Below the pieces are notes generated by a model. That model searched no databases, had not been told where the DNA came from, and saw only the letters and a list, made by a program, of their open reading frames with translations. The translations under genes were made by a program, and so were the position numbers. Source: an uncultured delta proteobacterium (GTDB lineage Bacteria; Desulfobacterota; WTBG01; CAIYCZ01). Taken from it: a stretch of 15,611 bases of DNA. Location: the NCBI GenBank assembly GCA_903924805.1, contig CAIYCZ010000214.1, positions 1 to 15,611 on the forward strand. The letters run 5' to 3'. Each line of letters starts with the position of its first letter. Position 1 is the stretch's first letter. Below are positions 8,000 to 15,387 of this stretch, piece after piece.

Positions 8000-8033
8000 A
8001 ATAAAGCCGCACTCTGACTATGCAGGTTGCGGC
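8000..8033 (-). terminator. Terminator-like hairpin in front of the PA-like lipoprotein gene
   Basis: A 6-bp stem, GCCGCA/TGCGGC (8006-8011 and 8028-8033), encloses a 16-base loop. On the - strand a T-rich tract (tttattttttt) follows. It may end transcription from the potassium-channel gene, or act as an attenuator in the lipoprotein leader. The stem is short, so the call is moderate. Confidence 0.45.
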
Positions 8034-8116
8034 CCGTTTATATTATATTTAGGGTTATGTGATATTCTTTTATCATTTGTAAGTGCAGTATTAAAAAAGC
8101 GCTTTGTTATTTTAGA

Positions 8117-8145
8117 ATAAAATACTAATTCATTAAAAAAGTCAA
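8117..8145 (-). promoter_or_regulatory. Candidate sigma70 promoter for the PA-like lipoprotein gene
   Basis: On the - strand, TTGACT (8145-8140) is followed after 17 bases by TTTTAT (8122-8117). The surroundings are AT-rich. A start near 8110 would give a ~150-base leader that contains the hairpin at 8006-8033. Confidence 0.4.
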
Positions 8146-8241
8146 TTAAAAAAACGAGATATGTATTAACGCCGGTGAAGAAATTATAGATGCAGGGTTT
8201 AGCGTGGAATAAATGAAGGGGGCAGCAAGACATGAGTACAT

Positions 8242-9264
8242 TTACGTCACTGCCTTTTGTATTTCCTCGCGGTCTTCAGGGGTGGTCATAAAAACAAGGA
8301 TATTGCCCGGTGTAAGAACGTAATTTCTTGATGGATTAAAAATCCAGTCATCGTCTGTCCTGACAGCAAGCAGCAGGGTATTGGGATATTTTTGAAGATT
8401 CAATAGCGAGAGAGGGTTGCCGCTGTGCGCATCAGAGACAGGAATTTCCTCAATACGCAAATTCTTCTTTTTATCCCGCAGCATTATATCCAGGAATGAA
8501 ACTACCATAGGACGTATCATTTCTGATGCCATCCTCAGCCCGCCTATAAAAGCAGGAGACACCACGGCATCAGCTCCTGCCTTTTTCATCTTATCAATAT
8601 TCTTCAGCTCTGTGCAGCAGGACACAACCCGTACCTGCGGGTTAAGCTGTTTAGCCGTGAGGCTTATTACCAGATTATGATTATCATCATTGGTAACCGC
8701 AAACAACCCTTCAGCTTTCATAATGCCTGCTTCAAGCAGTGTGTCATTATCAGTTGCATCTCCCACGATGAAAAACTTTTCTTGAAACCCCTCGAGAAAT
8801 TTCTCAATATGCTGCTTGTTGGTATCAACTATCACCTGCGGCCGTTTGGTTTCAAAGAGCTCATTCACGATATAGCGGCCGACACCGTCAATGCCGCAGA
8901 CAATATAATGATTGCTGAGTTTATTAATCATCTTTTCCATTTTTCTCCTCAAAAAAGCCTCATTCAGATCACCCTCTATTATAAAGGCGGTGAAGTTTGA
9001 GAGGATGTAGGTTATGACACCGACGCCTGATAACGCCAGGCACATGGTAAATACTCTCCCCAGGGGATTGTCTGACAGGTCTATTATTTCTCCAAACCCA
9101 ATGGTAGTGATGGTAATGAAGGTCATGTACAGGCAGTCAAGGAGAGAGTGCTCGTTTCCGGCTATGAGCCGGTAGCCGGTCATTCCTGTCAGCAGGATAG
9201 CTGCCAGTGCTATACCAGCCCAAATAAATTTATTGTAAATCTGTGAAAAGAGAGAATCAGCCAT
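8242..9264 (-). CDS. Two-TM potassium channel with cytoplasmic RCK (TrkA) domains
   Basis: This 340-residue inner-membrane protein should carry K+ as a tetramer gated by ligand binding to its cytoplasmic RCK ring, like MthK. TM1 is about residues 13-34, the pore helix and selectivity filter TTIGFGE are at 53-59, and TM2 is about 69-95. The RCK-N (TrkA-N) Rossmann fold covers about 118-240, with GDAT at 168-171 at the usual nucleotide-binding position. RCK-C covers about 265-340. The glycine motif reads GIDGVG (124-129), with Asp where GxGxxG has its second Gly. No Shine-Dalgarno is visible before the ATG; MADSLFSQ is nevertheless the natural start just before TM1. The gene lies 97 bp after the AICAR transformylase gene in the same direction. 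Its ligand and physiological role are not evident from the context. Confidence 0.92.
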   Translation of the reverse strand: MADSLFSQIYNKFIWAGIALAAILLTGMTGYRLIAGNEHSLLDCLYMTFITITTIGFGEIIDLSDNPLGRVFTMCLALSGVGVITYILSNFTAFIIEGDLNEAFLRRKMEKMINKLSNHYIVCGIDGVGRYIVNELFETKRPQVIVDTNKQHIEKFLEGFQEKFFIVGDATDNDTLLEAGIMKAEGLFAVTNDDNHNLVISLTAKQLNPQVRVVSCCTELKNIDKMKKAGADAVVSPAFIGGLRMASEMIRPMVVSFLDIMLRDKKKNLRIEEIPVSDAHSGNPLSLLNLQKYPNTLLLAVRTDDDWIFNPSRNYVLTPGNILVFMTTPEDREEIQKAVT

Positions 9265-9277
9265 GGAAATTAAAAAG

Positions 9278-9354
9278 GGTTCAAGGATTCATGGGTTCAG
9301 GGGCTCAAGTGATTTTAAACTCGACCACTTGAACCCCCGACCCCTCGGCCACTC
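9278..9354. repeat. Inverted pair of degenerate octamer arrays
   Basis: The left arm reads in exact steps of eight: ggttcaag, gattcatg, ggttcagg, ggctcaag (9278-9309). The right arm on the opposite strand reads gagtggcc, gaggggtc, gggggttc, aagtggtc (9354-9323). The arms can pair through TCAAGTG/CACTTGA (9305-9311 and 9326-9332). It fills the gap between the AICAR transformylase and potassium-channel genes. Confidence 0.7.
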
Positions 9355-9361
9355 TATTTAC

Positions 9362-10651
9362 TCAGTGTTTAAATACCCTCTGCCCGGTATATACCATCGC
9401 AACCAATGGATGTGCCTCGTTACAGGCTTCTATTGACTCAAAGTCCCGGTCCGAGCCGCCCGGCTGCACTATTGCGGTAATGCCCTCCTTTATGGCCACG
9501 TCTACGCCGTCACGGAACGGGAAGAAGGCATCAGAAACCATTATTGAGCCGATGAGGCCGCCCTTGTCAAGCTTTGTTTTATTATCTATTTCCGCTTTTA
9601 GATCAGGTGATTTTTTGCCGGCAGCGATTTCCAGCTCAAGCGTCTTATAGGGCATGCCATGCTTCCTGAAGCAGAGCGCATCCGCATATTTCGTATAAGC
9701 CTTAAAAATAGCTATTTCAGCAACTCCCACCCGATCCTGTTCACCGGTGCCGATGCCTGCGGTGCATTCATCTTTAACATAGAGAACTGAATTTGAAGTT
9801 ACCCCGAGTTCCACGTTCCATCCGAAGAGTAAATCATCATATTCTTTTTCAGTGGGCATGCGTCTTATTTTATACTGGTTTCCCTTGAACTCTGCTGTGG
9901 CGGGTTTGAAATCATCTTTTGAGCCGATTGCATTAAGCTGGGACTGCTGAACTATAAGGCCGCCGTCAATGAGCGATTTGAATTCAACACAGCGGATGTT
10001 CCGGTACTGTTCCATCCGGTCCATCCTGTTGATTCTGATGATGCGCAGATTTTTTCTTTTCTTAAGAATATCTATGGTTCCTTCTTCAAAATCCGGAGCC
10101 ACCACCACTTCGAGGTAGTTCCGGCTGATTGCTTCAGCAGTTGCCGTATCAATGGCGCGGTTAAAGGCAGCGCAGCCGCCGAATGCGGCAATCCGGTCTG
10201 CCATAGTGGCTTTATCATAGGCTTCAGAAAGTGTTGCGCCATAGGCCGCGCCGCAGGGATTATTGTGCTTGACAACAATTGCGCACGGCTTCCTGGTTAA
10301 ATATTTTAGAATGTTCAATGCATTGTCTGCATCGGTCATGTTGGTTTTGCCGGGATGCTTTCCCGCCTGAATCATATCATCCTCAGATATAGCGCTCACC
10401 AGGCCGTTTGCCGGATTAATGAAATGGCAGGAGCCCAGCGTGAGGTTGCCTTTTACCAGCTCGTACAGCGAAGCTTCCTGGCCGGGGTTTTCGCCGTAGC
10501 GAAGGCCCTTTTCAATCAGTTCACCGTTGTCCTCTGCAATCTTCCAGGTTCTCTTTTTGTAGTACAGCGTCTGGTCGCCGAAGGCAATGGTCATGGTTTC
10601 AGGGAAATGGTCATCCATTACTGTTTTATACATTTTCTTGAGGTCGGACAT
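9362..10651 (-). CDS. purH: Stand-alone AICAR transformylase (PurH C-terminal domain only)
   Basis: This 429-residue cytoplasmic enzyme transfers a formyl group from 10-formyl-THF to AICAR, giving FAICAR in the penultimate step of IMP synthesis. Family hallmarks are RYGENP (51-56), the catalytic-type KHNNPCGAA with Lys128 and His129, DAFFPFRDGVD (374-384), QPGGSDRD (396-403), and the C-terminal TGQRVFKH. Bifunctional PurH is ~510-590 residues and has an N-terminal MGS-like IMP cyclohydrolase domain. Here the protein begins just upstream of RYGENP, so that domain is absent by design rather than by truncation: an ATG with AAGGAG at 10665-10660 sits right in front. A separate cyclohydrolase must be encoded elsewhere. 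The gene follows ffh in the same direction across a 149-bp gap. Confidence 0.95.
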   Translation of the reverse strand: MSDLKKMYKTVMDDHFPETMTIAFGDQTLYYKKRTWKIAEDNGELIEKGLRYGENPGQEASLYELVKGNLTLGSCHFINPANGLVSAISEDDMIQAGKHPGKTNMTDADNALNILKYLTRKPCAIVVKHNNPCGAAYGATLSEAYDKATMADRIAAFGGCAAFNRAIDTATAEAISRNYLEVVVAPDFEEGTIDILKKRKNLRIIRINRMDRMEQYRNIRCVEFKSLIDGGLIVQQSQLNAIGSKDDFKPATAEFKGNQYKIRRMPTEKEYDDLLFGWNVELGVTSNSVLYVKDECTAGIGTGEQDRVGVAEIAIFKAYTKYADALCFRKHGMPYKTLELEIAAGKKSPDLKAEIDNKTKLDKGGLIGSIMVSDAFFPFRDGVDVAIKEGITAIVQPGGSDRDFESIEACNEAHPLVAMVYTGQRVFKH

Positions 10652-10678
10652 TGGTTAATCTCCTTACTGATGGTAGTT

Positions 10679-10687
10679 ATTGTAACA
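10679..10687 (-). promoter_or_regulatory. Candidate extended -10 promoter for the AICAR transformylase gene
   Basis: On the - strand TGTTACAAT provides a TGn extension plus TACAAT (5 of 6 matches to TATAAT). The -35 region is poor. Transcription would start near 10672, about 20 bases before the ATG and just upstream of AAGGAG at 10665-10660. Confidence 0.35.
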
Positions 10688-10725
10688 TATTTTAATTATT
10701 ACATGATGATAAGCTTTCAGCATTA

Positions 10726-10798
10726 AGGCTAAAAGGCGAACAGGGTAAAAGGTCAAAAGGATAATTTGCCTATTTACCTTTTAACCTCTTTACCTTTT
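10726..10798. repeat. Inverted pair of degenerate octamer arrays (AGGTNAAA)
   Basis: Five octamers run in exact register: aggctaaa, aggcgaac, agggtaaa, aggtcaaa, aggataat (10726-10765). The opposite arm on the - strand reads aggtaaag, aggttaaa, aggtaaat, aggcaa up to about 10766. The element ends three bases before the ffh stop codon and could form a long imperfect hairpin past ffh, but there is no good T tract. Confidence 0.75.
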
Positions 10799-10800
10799 TT

Positions 10801-12315
10801 CTATCTTCTCCTTCCTTTTTTCCGGTCTTTTTTTGCCTGTTTTCTTTTTGCCTTATTTTTTTTCTTATCTGATGAAGACATCTGCCGCGGAGTTCCTCCA
10901 GAGCCTCTGTCCGACAGGGGCAGTCCTCCTGCAAGCTCTGACGGGTTAATGCCGCCGCCAAGTCCGGGGATGCGGTTGAGGCCGGGAATGCGGCTGAGCA
11001 GACCGCCTTTCCCAATTTTCTTCATCACGTCACGCATCATGTTAAACCGTTTGAGGAGGTCATGGACATTCCTGCGCGAGCGGCCGCTGCCTTTTGAGAT
11101 ACGGGCAACGCGGCTTTCGTTTATTATGTGCGGCTGCTTCCGTTCATCAGGGGTCATGGAGTTAATCATGGCTTCCACTTTAATCAGTTCCTGGTCATCA
11201 ACCGAAGCTCCCTGAGTAAGCTGGGAGATGCCGGGGATTTTCTCCATGAGGTCCTGAAGAGAGCCCATTTTTTTTATTGACTGTACCTGCTCAAGAAAAT
11301 CGGTCAGAGTAAAAGCGCCCTTGAGCATGCGCATGGCATCTTCTTCGGCCTTCTTCTCGTCAACAACTTTTTCAAAATCCTGCATGAGGCCGACAACGTC
11401 GCCAAATCCGAGAATCCTGGATGCTAGGCCTTCAGGCCGGAACTCTTCCAGTTTATCCAGTGATTCTCCCATGCCCAGAAATTTAATGGGCTTGCCGGTG
11501 ATCTCTTTGATGGAGAGGGCAGCACCACCCCGGGCATCACCATCAAGTTTGGTAAGGATAAAACCGGAAACATCAAGACGGCGGTTAAATTCCTCGGCGG
11601 TCTTCACCGCATCCTGGCCGATCATTGCATCGCAGACCAGAAAGATATTTTCAGGCCGGGTATTTTTTGCAAGTTCTTCAAGCTCGGTCATTAATGTTTC
11701 GTCAATGGCAAGGCGGCCTGCGGTATCAAAGATAGCCATGTCTCTGCCGGTTTCCTGAGCATGTAAGAGAGCCTGCCGGCACAGCTCGGGTGGCGGAGTG
11801 TCCTGCTTGAAAAAGACCGGGATGTTTAATGAGTTGCCGATGATCTGCAGCTGTTCGACGGCGGCGGGGCGGTAGGGGTCAGCGGCAACCAGCAGCGGCC
11901 GCATGTCCCGGCTCTCAAGAAGGCGGGCAAGCTTTCCAGCCGTGGTGGTCTTTCCGCAGCCCTGCAGTCCAATCAGCATAATGGAAGAAACAGGGTGAGG
12001 GCCTGTTTTGATTCTGGTATCAACCGGGCCCATGAGAGAGACAAGCTCTTCATTGCAGATGTTAATAAAATGGTCTTCAGGGGATACTTTGAGCTTTTGT
12101 CCCCGGTGGGATACCCTGGTTTCGATAACTTCTCCAAGGGCTTTTTCTTTTACGCGGGCGATAAAATTCTTGACAACTGTGTAATTTACATCTGCTTCAA
12201 GAAGCGATACCCTGATGTCCCGCAGAGCATCTTCAATATTGGATTCCGTAAGCTCGATTCGTCCCTGCAGGCGGTCACGCGCCTGATTGAAACCTTTTGA
12301 CAGAACTTCAAGCAT
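10801..12315 (-). CDS. ffh: Signal recognition particle protein Ffh
   Basis: The 504-residue SRP54-type GTPase binds signal peptides on nascent chains together with 4.5S/SRP RNA and docks with FtsY. Residues ~1-95 are the N domain. The G domain has the P-loop GLQGCGKT (116-123, with Cys where Ser is common), DTAGR (197-201), TKLDGDARGG (255-264) and GMGE (281-284). The M domain (~330-455) carries the RNA-binding RISKGSGRS (405-413) and a methionine-rich groove (FNMMRDVM). The end is a Gly/Pro-rich stretch plus a very basic tail (residues 484-504, mostly Lys/Arg), about 50 residues longer than E. coli Ffh. ATG follows GAGG at eight bases. The expected neighbours rpsP, rimM and trmD do not follow it. 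The gap to transketolase is a repeat element. Confidence 0.97.
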   Translation of the reverse strand: MLEVLSKGFNQARDRLQGRIELTESNIEDALRDIRVSLLEADVNYTVVKNFIARVKEKALGEVIETRVSHRGQKLKVSPEDHFINICNEELVSLMGPVDTRIKTGPHPVSSIMLIGLQGCGKTTTAGKLARLLESRDMRPLLVAADPYRPAAVEQLQIIGNSLNIPVFFKQDTPPPELCRQALLHAQETGRDMAIFDTAGRLAIDETLMTELEELAKNTRPENIFLVCDAMIGQDAVKTAEEFNRRLDVSGFILTKLDGDARGGAALSIKEITGKPIKFLGMGESLDKLEEFRPEGLASRILGFGDVVGLMQDFEKVVDEKKAEEDAMRMLKGAFTLTDFLEQVQSIKKMGSLQDLMEKIPGISQLTQGASVDDQELIKVEAMINSMTPDERKQPHIINESRVARISKGSGRSRRNVHDLLKRFNMMRDVMKKIGKGGLLSRIPGLNRIPGLGGGINPSELAGGLPLSDRGSGGTPRQMSSSDKKKNKAKRKQAKKDRKKGRRR

Positions 12316-12336
12316 TAAAAAACCTCATACCTGTAT

Positions 12337-12450
12337 AAACACTAAATTCTAATTTCTAAATACTAAACAAATACAAAACACAATAAAAGCTCGCATGTAT
12401 TTGACCTTTGGAATTTGAAATTGTTTAGATTTTAGGATTTAGTGTTTAGA
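12337..12450. repeat. Inverted pair of degenerate heptamer arrays (CTAAATN), overlapping a gene end
   Basis: CTA occurs every seven bases in the left arm (12342, 12349, 12356, 12363: ctaaatt, ctaattt, ctaaata, ctaaaca). The right arm has the complement in exact steps of seven: gtttaga, ttttagg, atttagt, gtttaga (12423-12450). The last ~12 bases lie inside the transketolase reading frame and contain its stop codon. The gap shows no terminator. Confidence 0.75.
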
Positions 12451-14388
12451 ATGTATCTTTTTAGACATTTCTTCTTCAACCACTTTTACCAAATTATCCA
12501 CATCAAGCCCAGTGGCTTTAAACAGTTCATGCGGGGGGCCGGATAAACCATAGCCTGAAATGCCGAGCTTACGCAGGCGGACAGGAATGTTTTTGGCCAT
12601 AAGCTCATTAGCTATAATGCTTCCAAGACCGGTCCGCACGTTATGATCTTCACAGGTTATAATGATACCCTTCTGCGCGGCATTTCGCAGAACGCTTTCA
12701 TCAATATCACAGGGACAGGACACATTGAGCACCTGAACGTTTATCCCCTTCTTTTGTAACGCATCACGTGCGCTCACTGCGCAATGCAGCAGTGCACCGT
12801 ATGACATGATGACTGCATCGCAACCCTCCCTGATACTATCAATTGCTCCATATCTAAATTGATAATCCCTGCCGAAAAATGGCTCGCCGTCATCATTTAG
12901 AATGACCGGAGTTTTAGAGCGTCCCATACCGAGCAGAAAGTTACCATAGGTTTTAGCCATATAGCGGGTGGCATGGTCAGTTTGATTCGGGTCAGCAGGG
13001 ATCAGCACCTTGAATCCAAACAGGTTCAGAAACAGGCCGATATAGTCAATGCACTGATGGGTCTTGCCATCCTCGCCAACATCAAGTCCCAGGTGGGTAC
13101 AGACAAGTTTTAAATTTGCATTATTGATATCATTAAGGCGGTGCTGGTTGTAGGTTTCACAGGTGCCAAACACACCAAAGTCTGCAAAAAAGGTTATGAT
13201 GCCTTCAATGGACAGGGCTCCGGCTACCGATGCCGTGTTATGTTCCTGAATACCACCCTGGAAGAAGTTGTGCGGGCAGACATCCTTAAACCCCTCTGTT
13301 TTAACAGAGCCGGCAAGGTCGCAGTCAAATACCGCAAACAACGGGCTTTCCGGCTGCTCACAATTCAACCGTGCCAGGTCTTTAAGAGCATTACCAAAAG
13401 CGCTCCGGTTATCAAGTTTAGCGTCTTTCCCATAGGACAACGGTTCTCCCGTTAGTATGGTGCCGGTACCGCGAGATGACGGGGTGTGTACAAGCGCTGC
13501 GACAGGAATTGACCGTTTTTTACTATACGCGCCGAGGTCATTGTCAAGGGAAAGCTCTTTAAGGGCAACATCAAGCTGCTCTTTTGTCAGGGCAACGCCG
13601 TGATAAAGCTCTTTGTGCTCCATGAAGGAGACACCTTTGCCCATCACGGTTCTGGCTAATATAACAACGGGCGATGAGGTATGATGAATGGCGGTGTACA
13701 GTGACTGGTATATCTCCTGGATATTGTGCCCATCAATTTCCAGCACCTTCCATCCATCGGCCAGAAAATTATCCCTGATGTTCTGCGGCATGACCTCATG
13801 GATATGACCGCTTATCTGCAGGTTGTTATTATCAATGATAGCGGTGAGGTTGTGCAGCTTGTACTTCACGGCAAACCGCCTGGCTTCAGAAATCTGACCT
13901 TTCTGCTGCTCACCGTCTCCCATGAACACAACGGTATGATATGATTTGCTTTTCAGTTGAGCAGCAAGCGCAAAGCCGCATCCCACGGAGAGTCCCTGGC
14001 CAAGGTTGCCGGTACCCCACTCAACGCCCGGTACTGACCGCTCAACATGCCCCTCAAAAATGCTCCCGGTTTTGCGGAATCCGCTTATGGCATCATCTAT
14101 ATTAAAAAATCCTGTTCTGCCAAGAGCAGCATAAACACCGGGCGAGGTATGCCCGTTACTGATGACGATACGGTCACGGTCAGGGTGACCGGGGTTATCA
14201 GGGAATATATGCGCGGATGCGTAAAGTGTCAGGTACAGGTCAATAGAGGACATGGAACCGCCGGGGTGTCCGCATCCGGCAAGGGTAGTCATTTTAAGAA
14301 TATCTCCCCGGCACAGCTGGGCGCGCTGCTGTAATTCTTCTATAGTGCTGGTATCAAGATGTTCAGTATTGAATCCTCGCTGGTGCAT
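12439..14388 (-). CDS. tkt: Transketolase
   Basis: The thiamine-diphosphate enzyme moves two-carbon ketol units between sugar phosphates in the non-oxidative pentose phosphate pathway. At 649 residues it has the length of a one-chain enzyme. Motifs are GHPGGSMS (40-47), SNGHTSPGVYA (77-87), the ThDP/metal signature GDGE (157-160) to DNNN (186-189), the catalytic-type Glu382 in GGIQEHN, and the sugar-binding-type GEDGKTH (438-444). The sequence looks somewhat divergent: QEHN resembles DXS and two-subunit archaeal-like transketolases more than the REH/REF form of the E. coli enzyme. A related ThDP transferase therefore cannot be excluded, though the domain order (PP, Pyr, C-terminal) is canonical. 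The start is ATG after ATGAGG. The last three residues (SKH) and the stop are encoded within an intergenic-type repeat. Confidence 0.9.
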   Translation of the reverse strand: MHQRGFNTEHLDTSTIEELQQRAQLCRGDILKMTTLAGCGHPGGSMSSIDLYLTLYASAHIFPDNPGHPDRDRIVISNGHTSPGVYAALGRTGFFNIDDAISGFRKTGSIFEGHVERSVPGVEWGTGNLGQGLSVGCGFALAAQLKSKSYHTVVFMGDGEQQKGQISEARRFAVKYKLHNLTAIIDNNNLQISGHIHEVMPQNIRDNFLADGWKVLEIDGHNIQEIYQSLYTAIHHTSSPVVILARTVMGKGVSFMEHKELYHGVALTKEQLDVALKELSLDNDLGAYSKKRSIPVAALVHTPSSRGTGTILTGEPLSYGKDAKLDNRSAFGNALKDLARLNCEQPESPLFAVFDCDLAGSVKTEGFKDVCPHNFFQGGIQEHNTASVAGALSIEGIITFFADFGVFGTCETYNQHRLNDINNANLKLVCTHLGLDVGEDGKTHQCIDYIGLFLNLFGFKVLIPADPNQTDHATRYMAKTYGNFLLGMGRSKTPVILNDDGEPFFGRDYQFRYGAIDSIREGCDAVIMSYGALLHCAVSARDALQKKGINVQVLNVSCPCDIDESVLRNAAQKGIIITCEDHNVRTGLGSIIANELMAKNIPVRLRKLGISGYGLSGPPHELFKATGLDVDNLVKVVEEEMSKKIHSKH

Positions 14389-14603
14389 CAGGGCCTCATT
14401 ACGGGTAAGTAAAAAATCAAAAACTTAAAAAATCCAAACTTCAGATTAAAAATCTACCGTTCAAACTCCAGCACAGGGAATTGTCACAGACAACTCAGCT
14501 ATCATTGTGTTGAGTCTGAGATAGTAGCTGTGGAGATTAAACCGATTGGCGATGAAGATCGATCCCGAAATAGCGGATAAAGAGACAGCAGACAAAAGCC
14601 CAA
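14389..14603. other. Intergenic gap between the ferritin-like and transketolase genes
   Basis: No gene is seen. The only structure noticed is a weak interrupted dyad around 14483-14530 (CAGAC/GTCTG and AGCTA/TAGCT). No convincing promoter or terminator is visible, so transketolase may be read from the ferritin-like gene's promoter. Confidence 0.4.
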
Positions 14604-15134
14604 TCATCCACCGTCAAGGTGCGGCTTCTCGTGATCTGCAAACCATGCGGCAGGGTCTTCAAAATAGACGAGGGTTTCTTTTAAAGAAAGATAGTGCTCC
14701 ATTTCCATATCTGCCAGGATGGTGAAAAACCGTTTTTGCGCTGCATCTTCGACGGCATCTCGCAGGCCTGAATAAAACCTGTGTCCCTTTTTCTCAAAGT
14801 CAATTGCTATTTTTATTGCCTCTTTGTCATCAATCTCTGCCGAAGGGGCTTTTTCAGCCGTATCAAGAAAATCCTTTAATACATTTTTCAGATTTGAGTT
14901 CTTTACCTCCAGGGGGACCGTTTCCGGCCATTTCCCCTCTTTGGATAATTTTTCATGAAGAACCAGAAGCCGCTGGTAGTGCTCATTTTCATCCTGGGCA
15001 AGGGTGGCAAACATCAAACGTCCAAAAGAATTGGAAGTTCGCCTGCTGTGCAGGAGATAAAAATCCCGCTCCCGTGACTCGTTGCTGAGAGCAACTTCAA
15101 TTGACTGTATTGTTTTCTCAGATGTATTTGACAT
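14604..15134 (-). CDS. Ferritin-like (rubrerythrin-type) diiron protein
   Basis: This 176-residue four-helix-bundle protein has two matching halves. Each contributes a Glu early in a helix (Glu19 in NESRERDFY; Glu114 in FEKKGHRFY) and an ExxH (Glu49-His52 in LAQDENEHY; Glu144-His147 in LADMEMEHY), the full ligand set of a dinuclear iron site. The rubredoxin domain of classical rubrerythrin is absent. The ending DPAAWFADHEKPHLDGG is typical of this short subgroup. Family members detoxify peroxide or store/handle iron in anaerobes; the electron donor here is unknown. The gene has a near-ideal promoter of its own and is followed by transketolase 215 bp downstream in the same direction. Confidence 0.9.
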   Translation of the reverse strand: MSNTSEKTIQSIEVALSNESRERDFYLLHSRRTSNSFGRLMFATLAQDENEHYQRLLVLHEKLSKEGKWPETVPLEVKNSNLKNVLKDFLDTAEKAPSAEIDDKEAIKIAIDFEKKGHRFYSGLRDAVEDAAQKRFFTILADMEMEHYLSLKETLVYFEDPAAWFADHEKPHLDGG

Positions 15135-15224
15135 ACGTATCCCCGCTCATTACAACACCCAAACTTTAACAGCATTATTAAAATTATTTGATATTCAGAT
15201 TTTGGACTTTGGTATTTTTGTGTT

Positions 15225-15276
15225 CCGGCATTATAAAAGTGCCGGCTGAATATGTCAATAAAGAATAAAACCGGCA
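15225..15276 (-). promoter_or_regulatory. Consensus sigma70 promoter with a CCGGCA/TGCCGG operator-like dyad
   Basis: On the - strand TTGACA (15258-15253), a 17-base spacer and TATAAT (15235-15230) match the consensus exactly. The -10 box lies between the arms of an inverted repeat CCGGCA-N9-TGCCGG (15225-15230 and 15240-15245). A third half-site CCGGCA is at 15271-15276, upstream of -35. Transcription should start near 15223, ~89 bases before the ferritin-like ATG. The dyad suggests a repressor site (inference). Confidence 0.75.
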
Positions 15277-15282
15277 GGTGTA

Positions 15283-15321
15283 ATAAAAAAAAGCAGGGCA
15301 TTCAGGCACGCCCTGCTTTTT
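15283..15321 (-). terminator. Rho-independent terminator after the NuoF-like gene
   Basis: A perfect 12-bp inverted repeat (aaaaagcagggc at 15288-15299 with gccctgcttttt at 15310-15321) encloses a 10-base loop. On the - strand a run of eight T follows the GC stem. The run on the other strand is also T-rich, so it could work in both directions. Confidence 0.92.
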
Positions 15322-15387
15322 ACTTCTTAACGGTTGTATATTCCCTCTATTTTAGCGCAAAGCCTGGTATTGCACGTACGATCAAAA

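Noticed and set aside
8018..8233. 71-codon - strand frame upstream of the PA-like gene
   Set aside because: No ribosome-binding site, no similarity I recognise, and it covers the predicted promoter and hairpin; its AT-rich composition looks non-coding.
9305..9332. Rho-independent terminator after the AICAR transformylase gene
   Set aside because: The 7-bp stem TCAAGTG/CACTTGA is part of an octamer repeat pair, and the nearest T run on the - strand is about 30 bases away.
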